Source: Megalopta genalis
Lineage: Eukaryota > Arthropoda > Insecta > Hymenoptera > Halictidae
Reading direction: 5' to 3'
DNA length: 64,000 nt
Assembly: GCF_051020955.1 (NCBI RefSeq)
Contig: NW_027476385.1
Location: forward strand, 62,001-126,000
Made by a program: the position numbers and the translations under genes. The first letter of the stretch is position 1. Each line of letters starts with the position of its first letter. Shown here in pieces: positions 27,548-41,018 of the stretch. Below the pieces are notes generated by a model. The model made no database searches and was not told where the DNA came from. It saw nothing but the letters and a program-made list of their open reading frames with translations.

Positions 27548-30428
27548 CATGCGAAACGAATGATTTAGCTTCAAATACTTGCGAGCATAAGTGATATAGC
27601 TTCAACTGCATGCGAAACAAACGAGTTTTCTTCAAACCCAAACGAAACACTTGATTTCGCTTCAAATCAATGCGAAGTAGGAGGCTTAGCTTCAAATCCA
27701 TGCGAATCAAATGGTTTAGCTTCAAATACTTGTGATATACATGATATAGCTTCAACTGCATGCGAAACAATCGTGTTATCTTTAAATCTATGCGAAACAA
27801 ATGGTTTAGCTTCAAATACTTGTGATATACATGATTCAGCTTCAACTGCATGCGAAACAAACGAGTTATCTTCAAATCCACGCGAAAAATATGATTTAGC
27901 TTCAAATCAATGCGCAATAGACGGCTTAGTTTCAAATACATGAGAAGCAAACGATTTATCTTCAGATAATTGCGATATAAGTGATATAGATTCAAATGCA
28001 GTCGAATCAATCGAGTTAGCTTCAAATTAATGCGAAGTAGAAGGCTTAGCTTCAAATTCATGCGAAAGAAATGGTTTACCTTCAAATACTTGTGATATAC
28101 ATGATTCAGCTTCAACTGCATGCGAAAAAGACGAGTTAGCTTCAAAACTAAGCAAAACACATGATTTAGATTCAAATCAATGCGAAGTAGAAGGCTTAGC
28201 TTCGAATTCATGCGAAACAAATGGTTTAGCTTCAAATACTTGTGATATACATGATTCAGCTTCAAATGCAGGCGAAACAAACGAGTTAGCTTCAAATCCA
28301 TGCGAAAAACATGATTTAGCTTCAAATCAATGCGAAGTACAAGGCTTCTCTTCAAATACATGAGAAACAAATGATTTATCTTCAGATAATTGCGATGTAA
28401 GTGATATAGCTTCAAATGCTGGCGAACAATCGAGTTAGCTTCAAAACAATGCGAAGTGGAACGCTTAACTTCAAATACATGAGAAACAAATGGTTTAGTT
28501 TCAAATACTTGTGATATACATGATTCAGCTTCAACTGCATGCGAAACAAACGAGTTAGCTTCAAAATCAAGCGAAACACATGATTTAGATTCAAATCAAT
28601 GCGAAATAGAAGGCTTAGCTTCAAATCAATGCGACGTAGAAGGCTTATCATCAAATCAATGCGAAATAAATGGTTTATCTTCAAATACTTGTGATATACA
28701 TGATTTAGCTTCAACTGCATGCGAAACAAACGAGTTAGCTTCAAAACCAAGCGAAACACATGATTTAGCTGCAAATCAATGCGAAGTAGAAAGCTTAGCT
28801 TCAAATCCATGTGAATCAAACGGTTTAGCTTCAAATACTCGTGATATACATGATTTATCTTCAAATGCAGGCGAAACAAAAGAGTTAGCTTCAAATCCAT
28901 GCGAAACAAATGCTTTAGCTTCAAATACTTTTGATAAAAATGATTTAGCTTCAACTGCATGCGAAACAAACGAGTTAGCTTCAAATCCATGCGAAACATA
29001 TGATTTAGCTTCAAATAAATGCGATATAGACGGCTTAGCTTCAAATACATGAGAAGCAAATGATTTATCTTCAGATAATTGCGATATAAGAGATATAGAT
29101 TCAAATGCAGTCGAATCAATCGAGTTAGCTTCAAATTAATGCGAAGTAGGAGGCTTATCTTCAAATCCATGCGAAACAAATTGTTTAGCTTCAAATACTT
29201 GTGATTTATAATAATACATGATTTAGCTTCAACTGCATGCGAAACAAACGAGTTAGCTTCAAAACCAAGCGAAACACATGATTTAGATTCAAATCAATGC
29301 GAAGTAGAAGGCTTAGCTTCAAATTCATGCGAAACAAATGGTTTAGCATCAATTACTTGTGATATACATGATGCAGCTTCAAATGCAGGTGAAACAAACG
29401 AGTTAGCTTTAAATCCATGCGATAGAAATGAGTTAGCTTCAAATCCATGAGAAACGCATGATTTACCTTCAGATCATTGCGAAATAGAACTCTGATTTTC
29501 GAATCCATGCGTAACAAATGGTTTAGCTTCAAATACTTGTGATATACATGATTTAGCTTCAACTGCATGCGATACAAACGTGTTAGCTATAAATCCATGC
29601 GAAACACATGATTTTGCTCCAAATCAATGCGAAGTAGAATGCTTAGCTCCAAATCCTCGCGAATCAAATGGTTTAGCTTCAATTACTTGTGATATACATG
29701 ATTTTGCTTCAACTGCATGAGAAACAAATGAGTTAGCTTCAACTCCATGCGAAACAAACGAGTTAGCTTCAAATCCATGCGAAACTCGTGATTTAGCTTC
29801 AAATCAATGCGAAATAGGAGGCTGATTTTCGAATCCATGCGAAACAAATGGTTTAGCTTCAAATACTTGTGATATACATGATTATGCTTCAACTGCATGC
29901 GAAACAAATGAGTAAGCTTCAAATCCATGCGAAACAAACGAGTTAGCTTCAAATCCATGCGAAATACTCGATTTTGTTTCAAATCACTGCGAAGTAGAAA
30001 GCTTATCTTCAAATCCATGCGATTCAAATGGTTTAGCTTCAAATTCTTGTGATATACATGATTTAGCTTCACATGCAGGCGAAACAAACGAGTTAGCTTC
30101 AAATACATGCGAAACATATGTTTTAGCTTCAAATCAAAGCGAAATAGAAGGCTTAGCTTCAAACCAATGCGAAACAAATGGTTTAGCTTCAAATACTTGA
30201 GATATACATGATTGAGCTTCAACTGCATGCGAAACAATCGAGTTATCTTCAAATCCAGGCGGAACACATGATTTAGCTACAAATCAATGCGAAGTCGAAG
30301 GCTTAACTTCAAATCGATGCGAAACAAATGGTTTAGCTTCAAATATTTGTGATATACATGATTTAGCTTCAAATGCAGGCTAGACAAACGAGTTAGCTTT
30401 AAATCCATGCGATAGAAACGAGTTAGAT
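27481..30428. repeat. 2,948-base super-repeat, copy 1
   Basis: First of two adjacent units; it aligns with 30429 onward at offset 2,948. Markers shared by both copies are a one-base deletion (GCTGGCGAACAATCGAG near 28419) and an eight-base insertion (TTATAATA at about 29206-29213). This copy contains about 210 bases, seven monomers, near 29751-29960 that copy 2 lacks. It consists mainly of 150-base five-monomer units. Confidence 0.92.
29206..29213. other. Eight-base insertion in a B monomer, duplicated at 32154-32161
   Basis: The B monomer reads GTGATTTATAATAATACATG where GTGATATACATG is expected, an insertion of eight bases. The same insertion is present at the matching place in the second super-repeat copy, so it predates that duplication. 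It breaks both the plus and the minus open frames. Confidence 0.9.
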
Positions 30429-33167
30429 TCAAATCCATGCGAAACACATGATTTATCTTCAAATCAAAGCGAAGTGGAAGGCTTAGTTTCAACTCCATGC
30501 GAAACGAATGATTTAGCTTCAAATACTTGCGAGCATAAGTGATATAGCTTCAACTGCATGCGAAACAAACGAGTTTTCTTCAAACCCAAACGAAACACTT
30601 GATTTCGCTTCAAATCAATGCGAAGTAGGAGGCTTAGCTTCAAATCCATGCGAATCAAATGGTTTAGCTTCAAATACTTGTGATATACATGATATAGCTT
30701 CAACTGCATGCGAAACAATCGTGTTATCTTTAAATCTATGCGAAACAAATGGTTTAGCTTCAAATACTTGTGATATACATGATTCAGCTTCAACTGCATG
30801 CGAAACAAACGAGTTATCTTCAAATCCACGCGAAAAATATGATTTAGCTTCAAATCAATGCGCAATAGACGGCTTAGTTTCAAATACATGAGAAGCAAAC
30901 GATTTATCTTCAGATAATTGCGATATAAGTGATATAGATTCAAATGCAGTCGAATCAATCGAGTTAGCTTCAAATTAATGCGAAGTAGAAGGCTTAGCTT
31001 CAAATTCATGCGAAAGAAATGGTTTAGCTTCAAATACTTGTGATATACATGATTCAGCTTCAACTGCATGCGAAAAAGACGAGTTAGCTTCAAAACTAAG
31101 CAAAACACATGATTTAGATTCAAATCAATGCGAAGTAGAAGGCTTAGCTTCGAATTCATGCGAAACAAATGGTTTAGCTTCAAATACTTGTGATATACAT
31201 GATTCAGCTTCAAATGCAGGCGAAACAAACGAGTTAGCTTCAAATCCATGCGAAAAACATGATTTAGCTTCAAATCAATGCGAAGTACAAGGCTTATCTT
31301 CAAATACATGAGAAACAAATGATTTATCTTCAGATAATTGCGATGTAAGTGATATAGCTTCAAATGCTGGCGAACAATCGAGTTAGCTTCAAAACAATGC
31401 GAAGTGGAACGCTTAACTTCAAATACATGAGAAACAAATGGTTTAGTTTCAAATACTTGTGATATACATGATTCAGCTTCAACTGCATGCGAAACAAACG
31501 AGTTAGCTTCAAAATCAAGCGAAACACATGATTTAGATTCAAATCAATGCGAAATAGAAGGCTTAGCTTCAAATCAATGCGACGTAGAAGGCTTATCATC
31601 AAATCAATGCGAAATAAATGGTTTAGCTTCAAATACTTGTGATATACATGATTTAGCTTCAACTGCATGCGAAACAAACGAGTTAGCTTCAAAACCAAGC
31701 GAAACACATGATTTAGCTGCAAATCAATGCGAAGTAGAAAGCTTAGCTTCAAATCCATGTGAATCAAACGGTTTAGCTTCAAATACTCGTGATATACATG
31801 ATTTATCTTCAAATGCAGGCGAAACAAAAGAGTTAGCTTCAAATCCATGCGAAACAAATGCTTTAGCTTCAAATACTTTTGATAAAAATGATTTAGCTTC
31901 AACTGCATGCGAAACAAACGAGTTAGCTTCAAATCCATGCGAAACATATGATTTAGCTTCAAATAAATGCGATATAGACGGCTTAGCTTCAAATACATGA
32001 GAAGCAAATGATTTATCTTCAGATAATTGCGATATAAGAGATATAGATTCAAATGCAGTCGAATCAATCGAGTTAGCTTCAAATTAATGCGAAGTAGGAG
32101 GCTTATCTTCAAATCCATGCGAAACAAATTGTTTAGCTTCAAATACTTGTGATTTATAATAATACATGATTTAGCTTCAACTGCATGCGAAACAAACGAG
32201 TTAGCTTCAAAACCAAGCGAAACACATGATTTAGATTCAAATCAATGCGAAGTAGAAGGCTTAGCTTCAAATTCATGCGAAACAAATGGTTTAGCATCAA
32301 TTACTTGTGATATACATGATGCAGCTTCAAATGCAGGTGAAACAAACGAGTTAGCTTTAAATCCATGCGATAGAAATGAGTTAGCTTCAAATCCATGAGA
32401 AACACATGATTTACCTTCAGATCATTGCGAAATAGAACTCTGATTTTCGAATCCATGCGTAACAAATGGTTTAGCTTCAAATACTTGTGATATACATGAT
32501 TTAGCTTCAACTGCATGCGATACAAACGTGTTAGCTATAAATCCATGCGAAACACATGATTTTGCTCCAAATCAATGCGAAGTAGAATGCTTAGCTCCAA
32601 ATCCTCGCGAATCAAATGGTTTAGCTTCAATTACTTGTGATATACATGATTTTGCTTCAACTGCATGAGAAACAAATGAGTTAGCTTCAACTCCATGCGA
32701 AATACTCGATTTTGTTTCAAATCACTGCGAAGTAGAAAGCTTATCTTCAAATCCATGCGATTCAAATGGTTTAGCTTCAAATTCTTGTGATATACATGAT
32801 TTAGCTTCACATGCAGGCGAAACAAACGAGTTAGCTTCAAATACATGCGAAACACATGTTTTAGCTTCAAATCAAAGCGAAATAGAAGGCTTAGCTTCAA
32901 AACCAATGCGAAACAAATGGTTTAGCTTCAAATACTTGAGATATACATGATTGAGCTTCAACTGCATGCGAAACAATCGAGTTATCTTCAAATCCAGGCG
33001 GAACACATGATTTAGCTACAAATCAATGCGAAGTCGAAGGCTTAACTTCAAATCGATGCGAAACAAATGGTTTAGCTTCAAATATTTGTGATATACATGA
33101 TTTAGCTTCAAATGCAGGCTAGACAAACGAGTTAGCTTTAAATCCATGCGATAGAAACGAGTTAGAT
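30429..33167. repeat. 2.9 kb super-repeat, copy 2 (210 bases shorter)
   Basis: Follows copy 1 directly. Differences noticed include GGTTTACC/GGTTTAGC (28076/31024), GGCTTCTC/GGCTTATC (about 28349/31297), GGTTTATC/GGTTTAGC (28677/31625) and GAAACGCATG/GAAACACATG (29452/32400). After the 210-base deletion near 32699 the offset is 2,738. One extra base near 32899 makes it 2,739. Confidence 0.92.
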
Positions 33168-33491
33168 TCAAATCCATGAGAAACACATGATTTAGCTTCA
33201 AATCAATGCGAAATAGAAGGCTGATTTTCGAATCCATGCAAAACAAATGGTTTAGCTTCAAATACTTGTGATATACATGATTTAGGTTCAACTGTATGCG
33301 AAACAAACGTGTTAGCTCCAAATCCATGGGAATCAAATGGATTAGCTTCAAATACTAGTGATATACATGATATAGCTTCAACTGCATGCGAAACAATTGT
33401 GTTATCTTTAAATCCATGCGAAACACATGATTTAGCTCCAAATCAATGCGAAGTAGTAGGCTTAGTTCCAAATCCATGGGAATCAAATTGT
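33168..33491. repeat. Short linker block between two super-repeat families
   Basis: About 320 bases of 150/180-type monomers between the 2.9 kb units and the 2.8 kb units. It has the GGCTGATTTTCG E form, the GATTTAGGTTCAAC B form and a CCATGGGAATC A form typical of the 0.5-7.5 kb and 54-57.5 kb blocks. No gene was recognised. Confidence 0.8.
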
Positions 33492-36308
33492 TTAGCTTCA
33501 AATACTTGTGATATACATGATTTAGATTCAACTGCTTGCGAGACAAACGAGTTATCTTTAAATCCATGCGAAACACATGATTTAACTTAAAATCAATACG
33601 AAGTAGAAGGTTTTATTCGAATCCATGCAAACAAATGGATTAGCTTCAAATATTAGCGATATACATGATTTAGCTTAAAATGCAGGCGAAACAAACGGGT
33701 TAGCTTCAAATCCATGCGAAACAAACGAGATAGTTTCAATTCCATGCGAAACGCTTGATTTAGCTTCGAATCAGTGCGAAATAGAAGGCTGATTTTCTAA
33801 TCCATGCGATACAAACGGTTTAGCTTCAAATACTTGTGATATACATGATTTAGCTTCAACTGCATGCGAAACAAACGTGTTAGCTTTAAATCCAAGCGAA
33901 ACACATGATTTAGCTCCAAATCAATGCGAAGTAGAAGGCTTAGCTCCAAATCCATGGGAATCGAATGGTTTAGCTTCAAATACTTGTGATATACATGATT
34001 ATGCTTCAACTGCATGCGAAACAAATGAGTAAGCTTCAACTGCATGCGAAACAAACGAGTTAGCTTCAAATCCAAGCAAAACACATGATTCATCTTCAAA
34101 TCAATGCGAAGTTGAAGGCTTTCCTTCAAATCCATGCGAAGCGAATGGTTCAGCTTCAAATATTTGTGATATACATGATTTATCTCCAAATACAGGCGAA
34201 AAAAACGAGTTAGCTTCAAATCCATGCGAAACATATGATTTAGCTTCAAATAAATGCGAAATAGACGGATTAGCTTCAAATACATGAGAAACAAATGATT
34301 TATCTTCAGATAATTGCGATATAAGTGATATAGATTCAAATGCAGTCGAATCAATCGAGTTAGCTTCAAATTAATGCGAAGTAGGAGGATTATCTTCAAA
34401 TCCATGCGAATCAAATGGTTTAGCTTAAAATACTTGTGATATACATGATTTAGCTTCAACTGCATGCGTAACAAACGAGTTAGTTTCAAATCCATACGAA
34501 ACACATGATTCAGCATCAAATCAATGCGAAGTAGCAGGCTTAGCTTCAAATACATGAGAAACAAATGATTTTTCTTCAGATAATTGCGATATATGTGATA
34601 TAACTTCAAATGCACGCGAAACAACCGAGTTAAATTCAAATCCATGCGAAATACATGATTTAGATTCAAATCAATGCGAATTGGAAGGCTTAGCTTCAAA
34701 TACATGCGAATCAAACGGTTTAGATTCAGATACTTGTGATAAACATGATTTAGCTTCACAAGCATGCGAAACAAACAAGTTTGCTTCAAATCCCAGCGAA
34801 ACACATGATTTAGCTGCAAATCAATGCGAAGTAGATGGGTTAGCTTCAAATCCATGCGAATCAAACGGTTGAGTTTCAAATACTTGTGATATACATGATT
34901 TATCTTCAAATGCAGGCGAAACAAACGTGTTAGCTTCAAATCCATCCGAAACACATGATAAAGCTTCATATCAATGCGAAGTAGAAGGCTTAGCTTCAAA
35001 TCCATGCGAAAGAAATGGTTTAGCTTCAAGTACTAGTGAGACACATCATTTAGCTTCATATCCTTGCGAAACGAATGATTTAGCTTCAAATACTTGCGAG
35101 CATAAGTGATATAACTTCAACTGCATGAGAAACAAACGAGTTAGCTTCAAATCCAAGCGAAACACTTGATTTTTCTGCAAATCATTGCGAAGTAGATGGC
35201 TTATCTTCAAATCCATGCGAATCAAATGGATTCGCTTCAAATACTTGTGATATACATGATTTTGCTTCAACTGCATGCGAAACAAACGTGTTCGCATTAA
35301 ATCCATGCGAAACACATGATTTAGCTCCAAATCAATGCGAAGTAGAAGACTGATCTTCGAATCCATGCGAAACAAATGGTTTAGCTTAAAATACTTGTGA
35401 TATACATGATTGAGATTCAACTGCATGCGAAATAAACGAGTTAGCTTCAAATCCAAGCGAAACACTTGATTTTGCTGCAAATCAATGCGAAGTAGATGGC
35501 TTATCTTCAAATCCATGCGAATCAAATGGATTAGCTTCAAATACTTGTGATATATATGATTTAGCTTCAACAGCATGCGAAACAAAAGTGTTAGCTTTAA
35601 ATCCATGCGAAAAACATGATTTAGCTCCAAATCAATGCGAAATAGAAGGTTGATTTTCAGATCCATGCGAAACAAATGGTTTAGCTTCAAACACTTGTGA
35701 TATACTAGATTTAGTTTCAACAGCATGCGAAACAAACGAGTTAGCTTTAAATCTATGCGATAGAATCGAGTTAGCTTCAAATCCATGAGAAACAGATGAT
35801 TTAGCTTCAATTCATTGCGAAATAGAAGGCTGATTTTCGAATCCATGCGAAACAAATGGTTTAGCTGCAAATACTTGTGATGTACATGATTTAGCTTCAA
35901 CTGCATGCGAAACAAACGAGTTAGCTTCAAATCCAGACGAAACTCGTGATTTATCTTCAAATCAATACGAAATAGAAGGCTCATTTTCAAATCCATGCGA
36001 AACAAATGGTTTAGCTTCAAATACTTGTGAAATACATGATTGCTCTCAACTGCATGCGAAACAAACGTGTTACTTTAAATCTATGAGAAACACATGATTT
36101 AGCTTCAAATCAATGCGAAATAGAAGGCTGATTTTCGAATCCATGCAAAACAAATGGATTATCTTCAAATACTTGTGATATACATGATATAGCTTCAACT
36201 GCATGCGAAACAAACGAGTTAGCTTCAAATCCAAGCGAAACACTTGATTTTGCTTCAAATCAATGCGAAGTAGATGGCTTATCTTCAAATCCATTCGAAT
36301 CAAATGGA
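33492..36308. repeat. 2,817-base super-repeat, copy 1
   Basis: Aligns with 36309 onward at a constant offset of 2,817. The 410-codon minus open frame it contains (33797-35029) is identical in translation to 36614-37846. Shared indel markers include GTTTTATTCGAATCCATGC near 33611 and the one-base losses GATTGCTCTCAACTG (about 36039) and GTGTTACTTTAAATC (about 36067). Near-perfect identity over 2.4 kb points to very recent duplication. Confidence 0.92.
33797..35029 (-). other. 410-codon open frame in the satellite, not called a gene
   Basis: Decapeptide repeat frame of the KLNHVFRMDL type, identical in translation to 36614-37846 in the next super-repeat copy. It ends in KLNRLYRMD. Identity between the two reflects recent duplication of the DNA and is not evidence of selection. 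No domain was recognised. Confidence 0.78.
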
Positions 36309-36613
36309 TTAGCTTCAAATACTTGTGATATACATGATTTAGATTCAACTGCTTGCGAGACAAACGAGTTATCTTTAAATCCATGCGAAACACATGATTT
36401 AACTTAAAATCAATACGAAGTAGAAGGTTTTATTCGAATCCATGCAAACAAATGGATTAGCTTCAAATATTAGCGATATACATGATTTAGCTTAAAATGC
36501 AGGCGAAACAAACGGGTTAGCTTCAAATCCATGCGAAACAAACGAGATAGTTTCAATTCCATGCGAAACGCTTGATTTAGCTTCGAATCAGTGCGAAATA
36601 GAAGGCTGATTTT

Positions 36614-37846
36614 CTAATCCATGCGATACAAACGGTTTAGCTTCAAATACTTGTGATATACATGATTTAGCTTCAACTGCATGCGAAACAAACGTGTTAG
36701 CTTTAAATCCAAGCGAAACACATGATTTAGCTCCAAATCAATGCGAAGTAGAAGGCTTAGCTCCAAATCCATGGGAATCGAATGGTTTAGCTTCAAATAC
36801 TTGTGATATACATGATTATGCTTCAACTGCATGCGAAACAAATGAGTAAGCTTCAACTGCATGCGAAACAAACGAGTTAGCTTCAAATCCAAGCAAAACA
36901 CATGATTCATCTTCAAATCAATGCGAAGTTGAAGGCTTTCCTTCAAATCCATGCGAAGCGAATGGTTCAGCTTCAAATATTTGTGATATACATGATTTAT
37001 CTCCAAATACAGGCGAAAAAAACGAGTTAGCTTCAAATCCATGCGAAACATATGATTTAGCTTCAAATAAATGCGAAATAGACGGATTAGCTTCAAATAC
37101 ATGAGAAACAAATGATTTATCTTCAGATAATTGCGATATAAGTGATATAGATTCAAATGCAGTCGAATCAATCGAGTTAGCTTCAAATTAATGCGAAGTA
37201 GGAGGATTATCTTCAAATCCATGCGAATCAAATGGTTTAGCTTAAAATACTTGTGATATACATGATTTAGCTTCAACTGCATGCGTAACAAACGAGTTAG
37301 TTTCAAATCCATACGAAACACATGATTCAGCATCAAATCAATGCGAAGTAGCAGGCTTAGCTTCAAATACATGAGAAACAAATGATTTTTCTTCAGATAA
37401 TTGCGATATATGTGATATAACTTCAAATGCACGCGAAACAACCGAGTTAAATTCAAATCCATGCGAAATACATGATTTAGATTCAAATCAATGCGAATTG
37501 GAAGGCTTAGCTTCAAATACATGCGAATCAAACGGTTTAGATTCAGATACTTGTGATAAACATGATTTAGCTTCACAAGCATGCGAAACAAACAAGTTTG
37601 CTTCAAATCCCAGCGAAACACATGATTTAGCTGCAAATCAATGCGAAGTAGATGGGTTAGCTTCAAATCCATGCGAATCAAACGGTTGAGTTTCAAATAC
37701 TTGTGATATACATGATTTATCTTCAAATGCAGGCGAAACAAACGTGTTAGCTTCAAATCCATCCGAAACACATGATAAAGCTTCATATCAATGCGAAGTA
37801 GAAGGCTTAGCTTCAAATCCATGCGAAAGAAATGGTTTAGCTTCAA
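36614..37846 (-). other. 410-codon open frame, duplicate of 33797-35029
   Basis: Same frame and translation as 33797-35029, carried in super-repeat copy 2. A third version was fused into the 614-codon frame by the crossover at 38711-38752. It is not called a gene, for the same reasons. Confidence 0.78.
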
Positions 37847-37862
37847 GTACTAGTGAGACACA

Positions 37863-39707
37863 TCATTTAGCTTCATATCCTTGCGAAACGAATGATTTAG
37901 CTTCAAATACTTGCGAGCATAAGTGATATAACTTCAACTGCATGAGAAACAAACGAGTTAGCTTCAAATCCAAGCGAAACACTTGATTTTTCTGCAAATC
38001 ATTGCGAAGTAGATGGCTTATCTTCAAATCCATGCGAATCAAATGGATTCGCTTCAAATACTTGTGATATACATGATTTTGCTTCAACTGCATGCGAAAC
38101 AAACGTGTTCGCATTAAATCCATGCGAAACACATGATTTAGCTCCAAATCAATGCGAAGTAGAAGACTGATCTTCGAATCCATGCGAAACAAATGGTTTA
38201 GCTTAAAATACTTGTGATATACATGATTGAGATTCAACTGCATGCGAAATAAACGAGTTAGCTTCAAATCCAAGCGAAACACTTGATTTTGCTGCAAATC
38301 AATGCGAAGTAGATGGCTTATCTTCAAATCCATGCGAATCAAATGGATTAGCTTCAAATACTTGTGATATATATGATTTAGCTTCAACAGCATGCGAAAC
38401 AAAAGTGTTAGCTTTAAATCCATGCGAAAAACATGATTTAGCTCCAAATCAATGCGAAATAGAAGGTTGATTTTCAGATCCATGCGAAACAAATGGTTTA
38501 GCTTCAAACACTTGTGATATACTAGATTTAGTTTCAACAGCATGCGAAACAAACGAGTTAGCTTTAAATCTATGCGATAGAATCGAGTTAGCTTCAAATC
38601 CATGAGAAACAGATGATTTAGCTTCAATTCATTGCGAAATAGAAGGCTGATTTTCGAATCCATGCGAAACAAATGGTTTAGCTGCAAATACTTGTGATGT
38701 ACATGATTTAGCTTCAACTGCATGCGAAACAAACGAGTTAGCTTCAAATCCAAGCAAAACACATGATTCATCTTCAAATCAATGCGAAGTTGAAGGCTTT
38801 CCTTCAAATCCATGCGAAGCGAATGGTTCAGCTTCAAATATTTGTGATATACATGATTTATCTCCAAATACAGGCGAAAAAAACGAGTTAGCTTCAAATC
38901 CATGCGAAACATATGATTTAGCTTCAAATAAATGCGAAATAGACGGATTAGCTTCAAATACATGAGAAACAAATGATTTATCTTCAGATAATTGCGATAT
39001 AAGTGATATAGATTCAAATGCAGTCGAATCAATCGAGTTAGCTTCAAATTAATGCGAAGTAGGAGGATTATCTTCAAATCCATGCGAATCAAATGGTTTA
39101 GCTTAAAATACTTGTGATATACATGATTTAGCTTCAACTGCATGCGTAACAAACGAGTTAGTTTCAAATCCATACGAAACACATGATTCAGCATCAAATC
39201 AATGCGAAGTAGCAGGCTTAGCTTCAAATACATGAGAAACAAATGATTTTTCTTCAGATAATTGCGATATATGTGATATAACTTCAAATGCACGCGAAAC
39301 AACCGAGTTAAATTCAAATCCATGCGAAATACATGATTTAGATTCAAATCAATGCGAATTGGAAGGCTTAGCTTCAAATACATGCGAATCAAACGGTTTA
39401 GATTCAGATACTTGTGATAAACATGATTTAGCTTCACAAGCATGCGAAACAAACAAGTTTGCTTCAAATCCCAGCGAAACACATGATTTAGCTGCAAATC
39501 AATGCGAAGTAGATGGGTTAGCTTCAAATCCATGCGAATCAAACGGTTGAGTTTCAAATACTTGTGATATACATGATTTATCTTCAAATGCAGGCGAAAC
39601 AAACGTGTTAGCTTCAAATCCATCCGAAACACATGATAAAGCTTCATATCAATGCGAAGTAGAAGGCTTAGCTTCAAATCCATGCGAAAGAAATGGTTTA
39701 GCTTCAA
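37863..39707 (-). other. 614-codon open frame in the satellite, not called a gene
   Basis: The longest open frame in the window. It reads as about 61 decapeptides of the KLNHVFRMDL type, rich in Leu, Lys, Arg, His and Met, with no signal peptide, membrane segment or known domain that I can see. An ATG occurs in nearly every monomer, so the start is arbitrary. Its amino-terminal part matches the 410-codon frames 33797-35029 and 36614-37846; its carboxy-terminal part matches the 324-codon frames 35046-36020 and 39724-40698. The fusion lies at the 38711-38752 crossover. It may be only a product of the ten-codon period; expression cannot be judged from sequence. Confidence 0.8.
38711..38752. other. 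Crossover junction between super-repeat copies 2 and 3
   Basis: Before this point the sequence matches copy 1 at offset 2,817; after it, at offset 4,678. About 42 bases are shared by both alignments, from AGCTTCAACTG to TTCAAATCCA, so the exchange happened within this tract. It removed about 0.96 kb, including frame-breaking monomers, and so joined two minus-strand open frames. Confidence 0.88.
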
Positions 39708-41018
39708 GTACTAGTGAGACACATCATTTAGCTTCATATCCTTGCGAAACGAATGATTTAGCTTCAAATACTTGCGAGCATAAGTGATATAACTTCAACT
39801 GCATGAGAAACAAACGAGTTAGCTTCAAATCCAAGCGAAACACTTGATTTTTCTGCAAATCATTGCGAAGTAGATGGCTTATCTTCAAATCCATGCGAAT
39901 CAAATGGATTCGCTTCAAATACTTGTGATATACATGATTTTGCTTCAACTGCATGCGAAACAAACGTGTTCGCATTAAATCCATGCGAAACACATGATTT
40001 AGCTCCAAATCAATGCGAAGTAGAAGACTGATCTTCGAATCCATGCGAAACAAATGGTTTAGCTTAAAATACTTGTGATATACATGATTGAGATTCAACT
40101 GCATGCGAAATAAACGAGTTAGCTTCAAATCCAAGCGAAACACTTGATTTTGCTGCAAATCAATGCGAAGTAGATGGCTTATCTTCAAATCCATGCGAAT
40201 CAAATGGATTAGCTTCAAATACTTGTGATATATATGATTTAGCTTCAACAGCATGCGAAACAAAAGTGTTAGCTTTAAATCCATGCGAAAAACATGATTT
40301 AGCTCCAAATCAATGCGAAATAGAAGGTTGATTTTCAGATCCATGCGAAACAAATGGTTTAGCTTCAAACACTTGTGATATACTAGATTTAGTTTCAACA
40401 GCATGCGAAACAAACGAGTTAGCTTTAAATCTATGCGATAGAATCGAGTTAGCTTCAAATCCATGAGAAACAGATGATTTAGCTTCAATTCATTGCGAAA
40501 TAGAAGGCTGATTTTCGAATCCATGCGAAACAAATGGTTTAGCTGCAAATACTTGTGATGTACATGATTTAGCTTCAACTGCATGCGAAACAAACGAGTT
40601 AGCTTCAAATCCAGACGAAACTCGTGATCTATCTTCAAATCAATACGAAATAGAAGGCTCATTTTCAAATCCATGCGAAACAAATGGTTTAGCTTCAAAT
40701 ACTTGTGAAATACATGATTGCTCTCAACTGCATGCGAAACAAACGTGTTACTTTAAATCTATGAGAAACACATGATTTAGCTTCAAATCAATGCGAAATA
40801 GAAGGCTGATTTTCGAATCCATGCAAAACAAATGGATTATCTTCAAATACTTGTGATATACATGATATAGCTTCAACTGCATGCGAAACAAACGAGTTAG
40901 CTTCAAATCCAAGCGAAACACTTGATTTTGCTTCAAATCAATGCGAAGTAGATGGCTTATCTTCAAATCCATTCGAATCAAATGGATTAGCTTCAAATAC
41001 TTGTGATATACATGATTT
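38753..41018. repeat. 2.8 kb super-repeat, copy 3 (left part missing)
   Basis: Aligns with about 34075-36340 at offset 4,678 and with the equivalent part of copy 2 at offset 1,861. One coding-visible difference is N to D in the open frame 39724-40698 relative to 35046-36020. The alignment ends near 41018, where the B monomer becomes GATTTTGATTCAAC. Confidence 0.92.

Larger units (their letters stand above)
36309..38752. repeat. 2.8 kb super-repeat, copy 2 (right part missing)
   Basis: Follows copy 1 base for base until 38752. There copy 1 continues with CCAGACGAAACTCG, but this copy switches to the CCAAGCAAAACAC sequence that lies near 34073 in copy 1. About 2.44 kb is retained. Confidence 0.92.

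Noticed and set aside
27481..33167. Long terminal repeats or a transposon flanked by direct repeats
   Set aside because: The large direct repeats are made of the satellite itself, with no coding domains, terminal inverted repeats or target-site duplications.
15000..41000. Promoter-like AT-rich elements (GATATAAGTGATATAG) in B monomers
   Set aside because: They occur in very many monomers as ordinary B variants with no associated gene start, so there is no reason to call promoters.
33492..41018. Assembly artefact as the source of near-identical super-repeat copies
   Set aside because: It cannot be excluded from sequence alone, but copies differ by scattered substitutions, in-register deletions and distinct junctions, which simple duplication of contig sequence would not produce. 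Long-read support would settle it.
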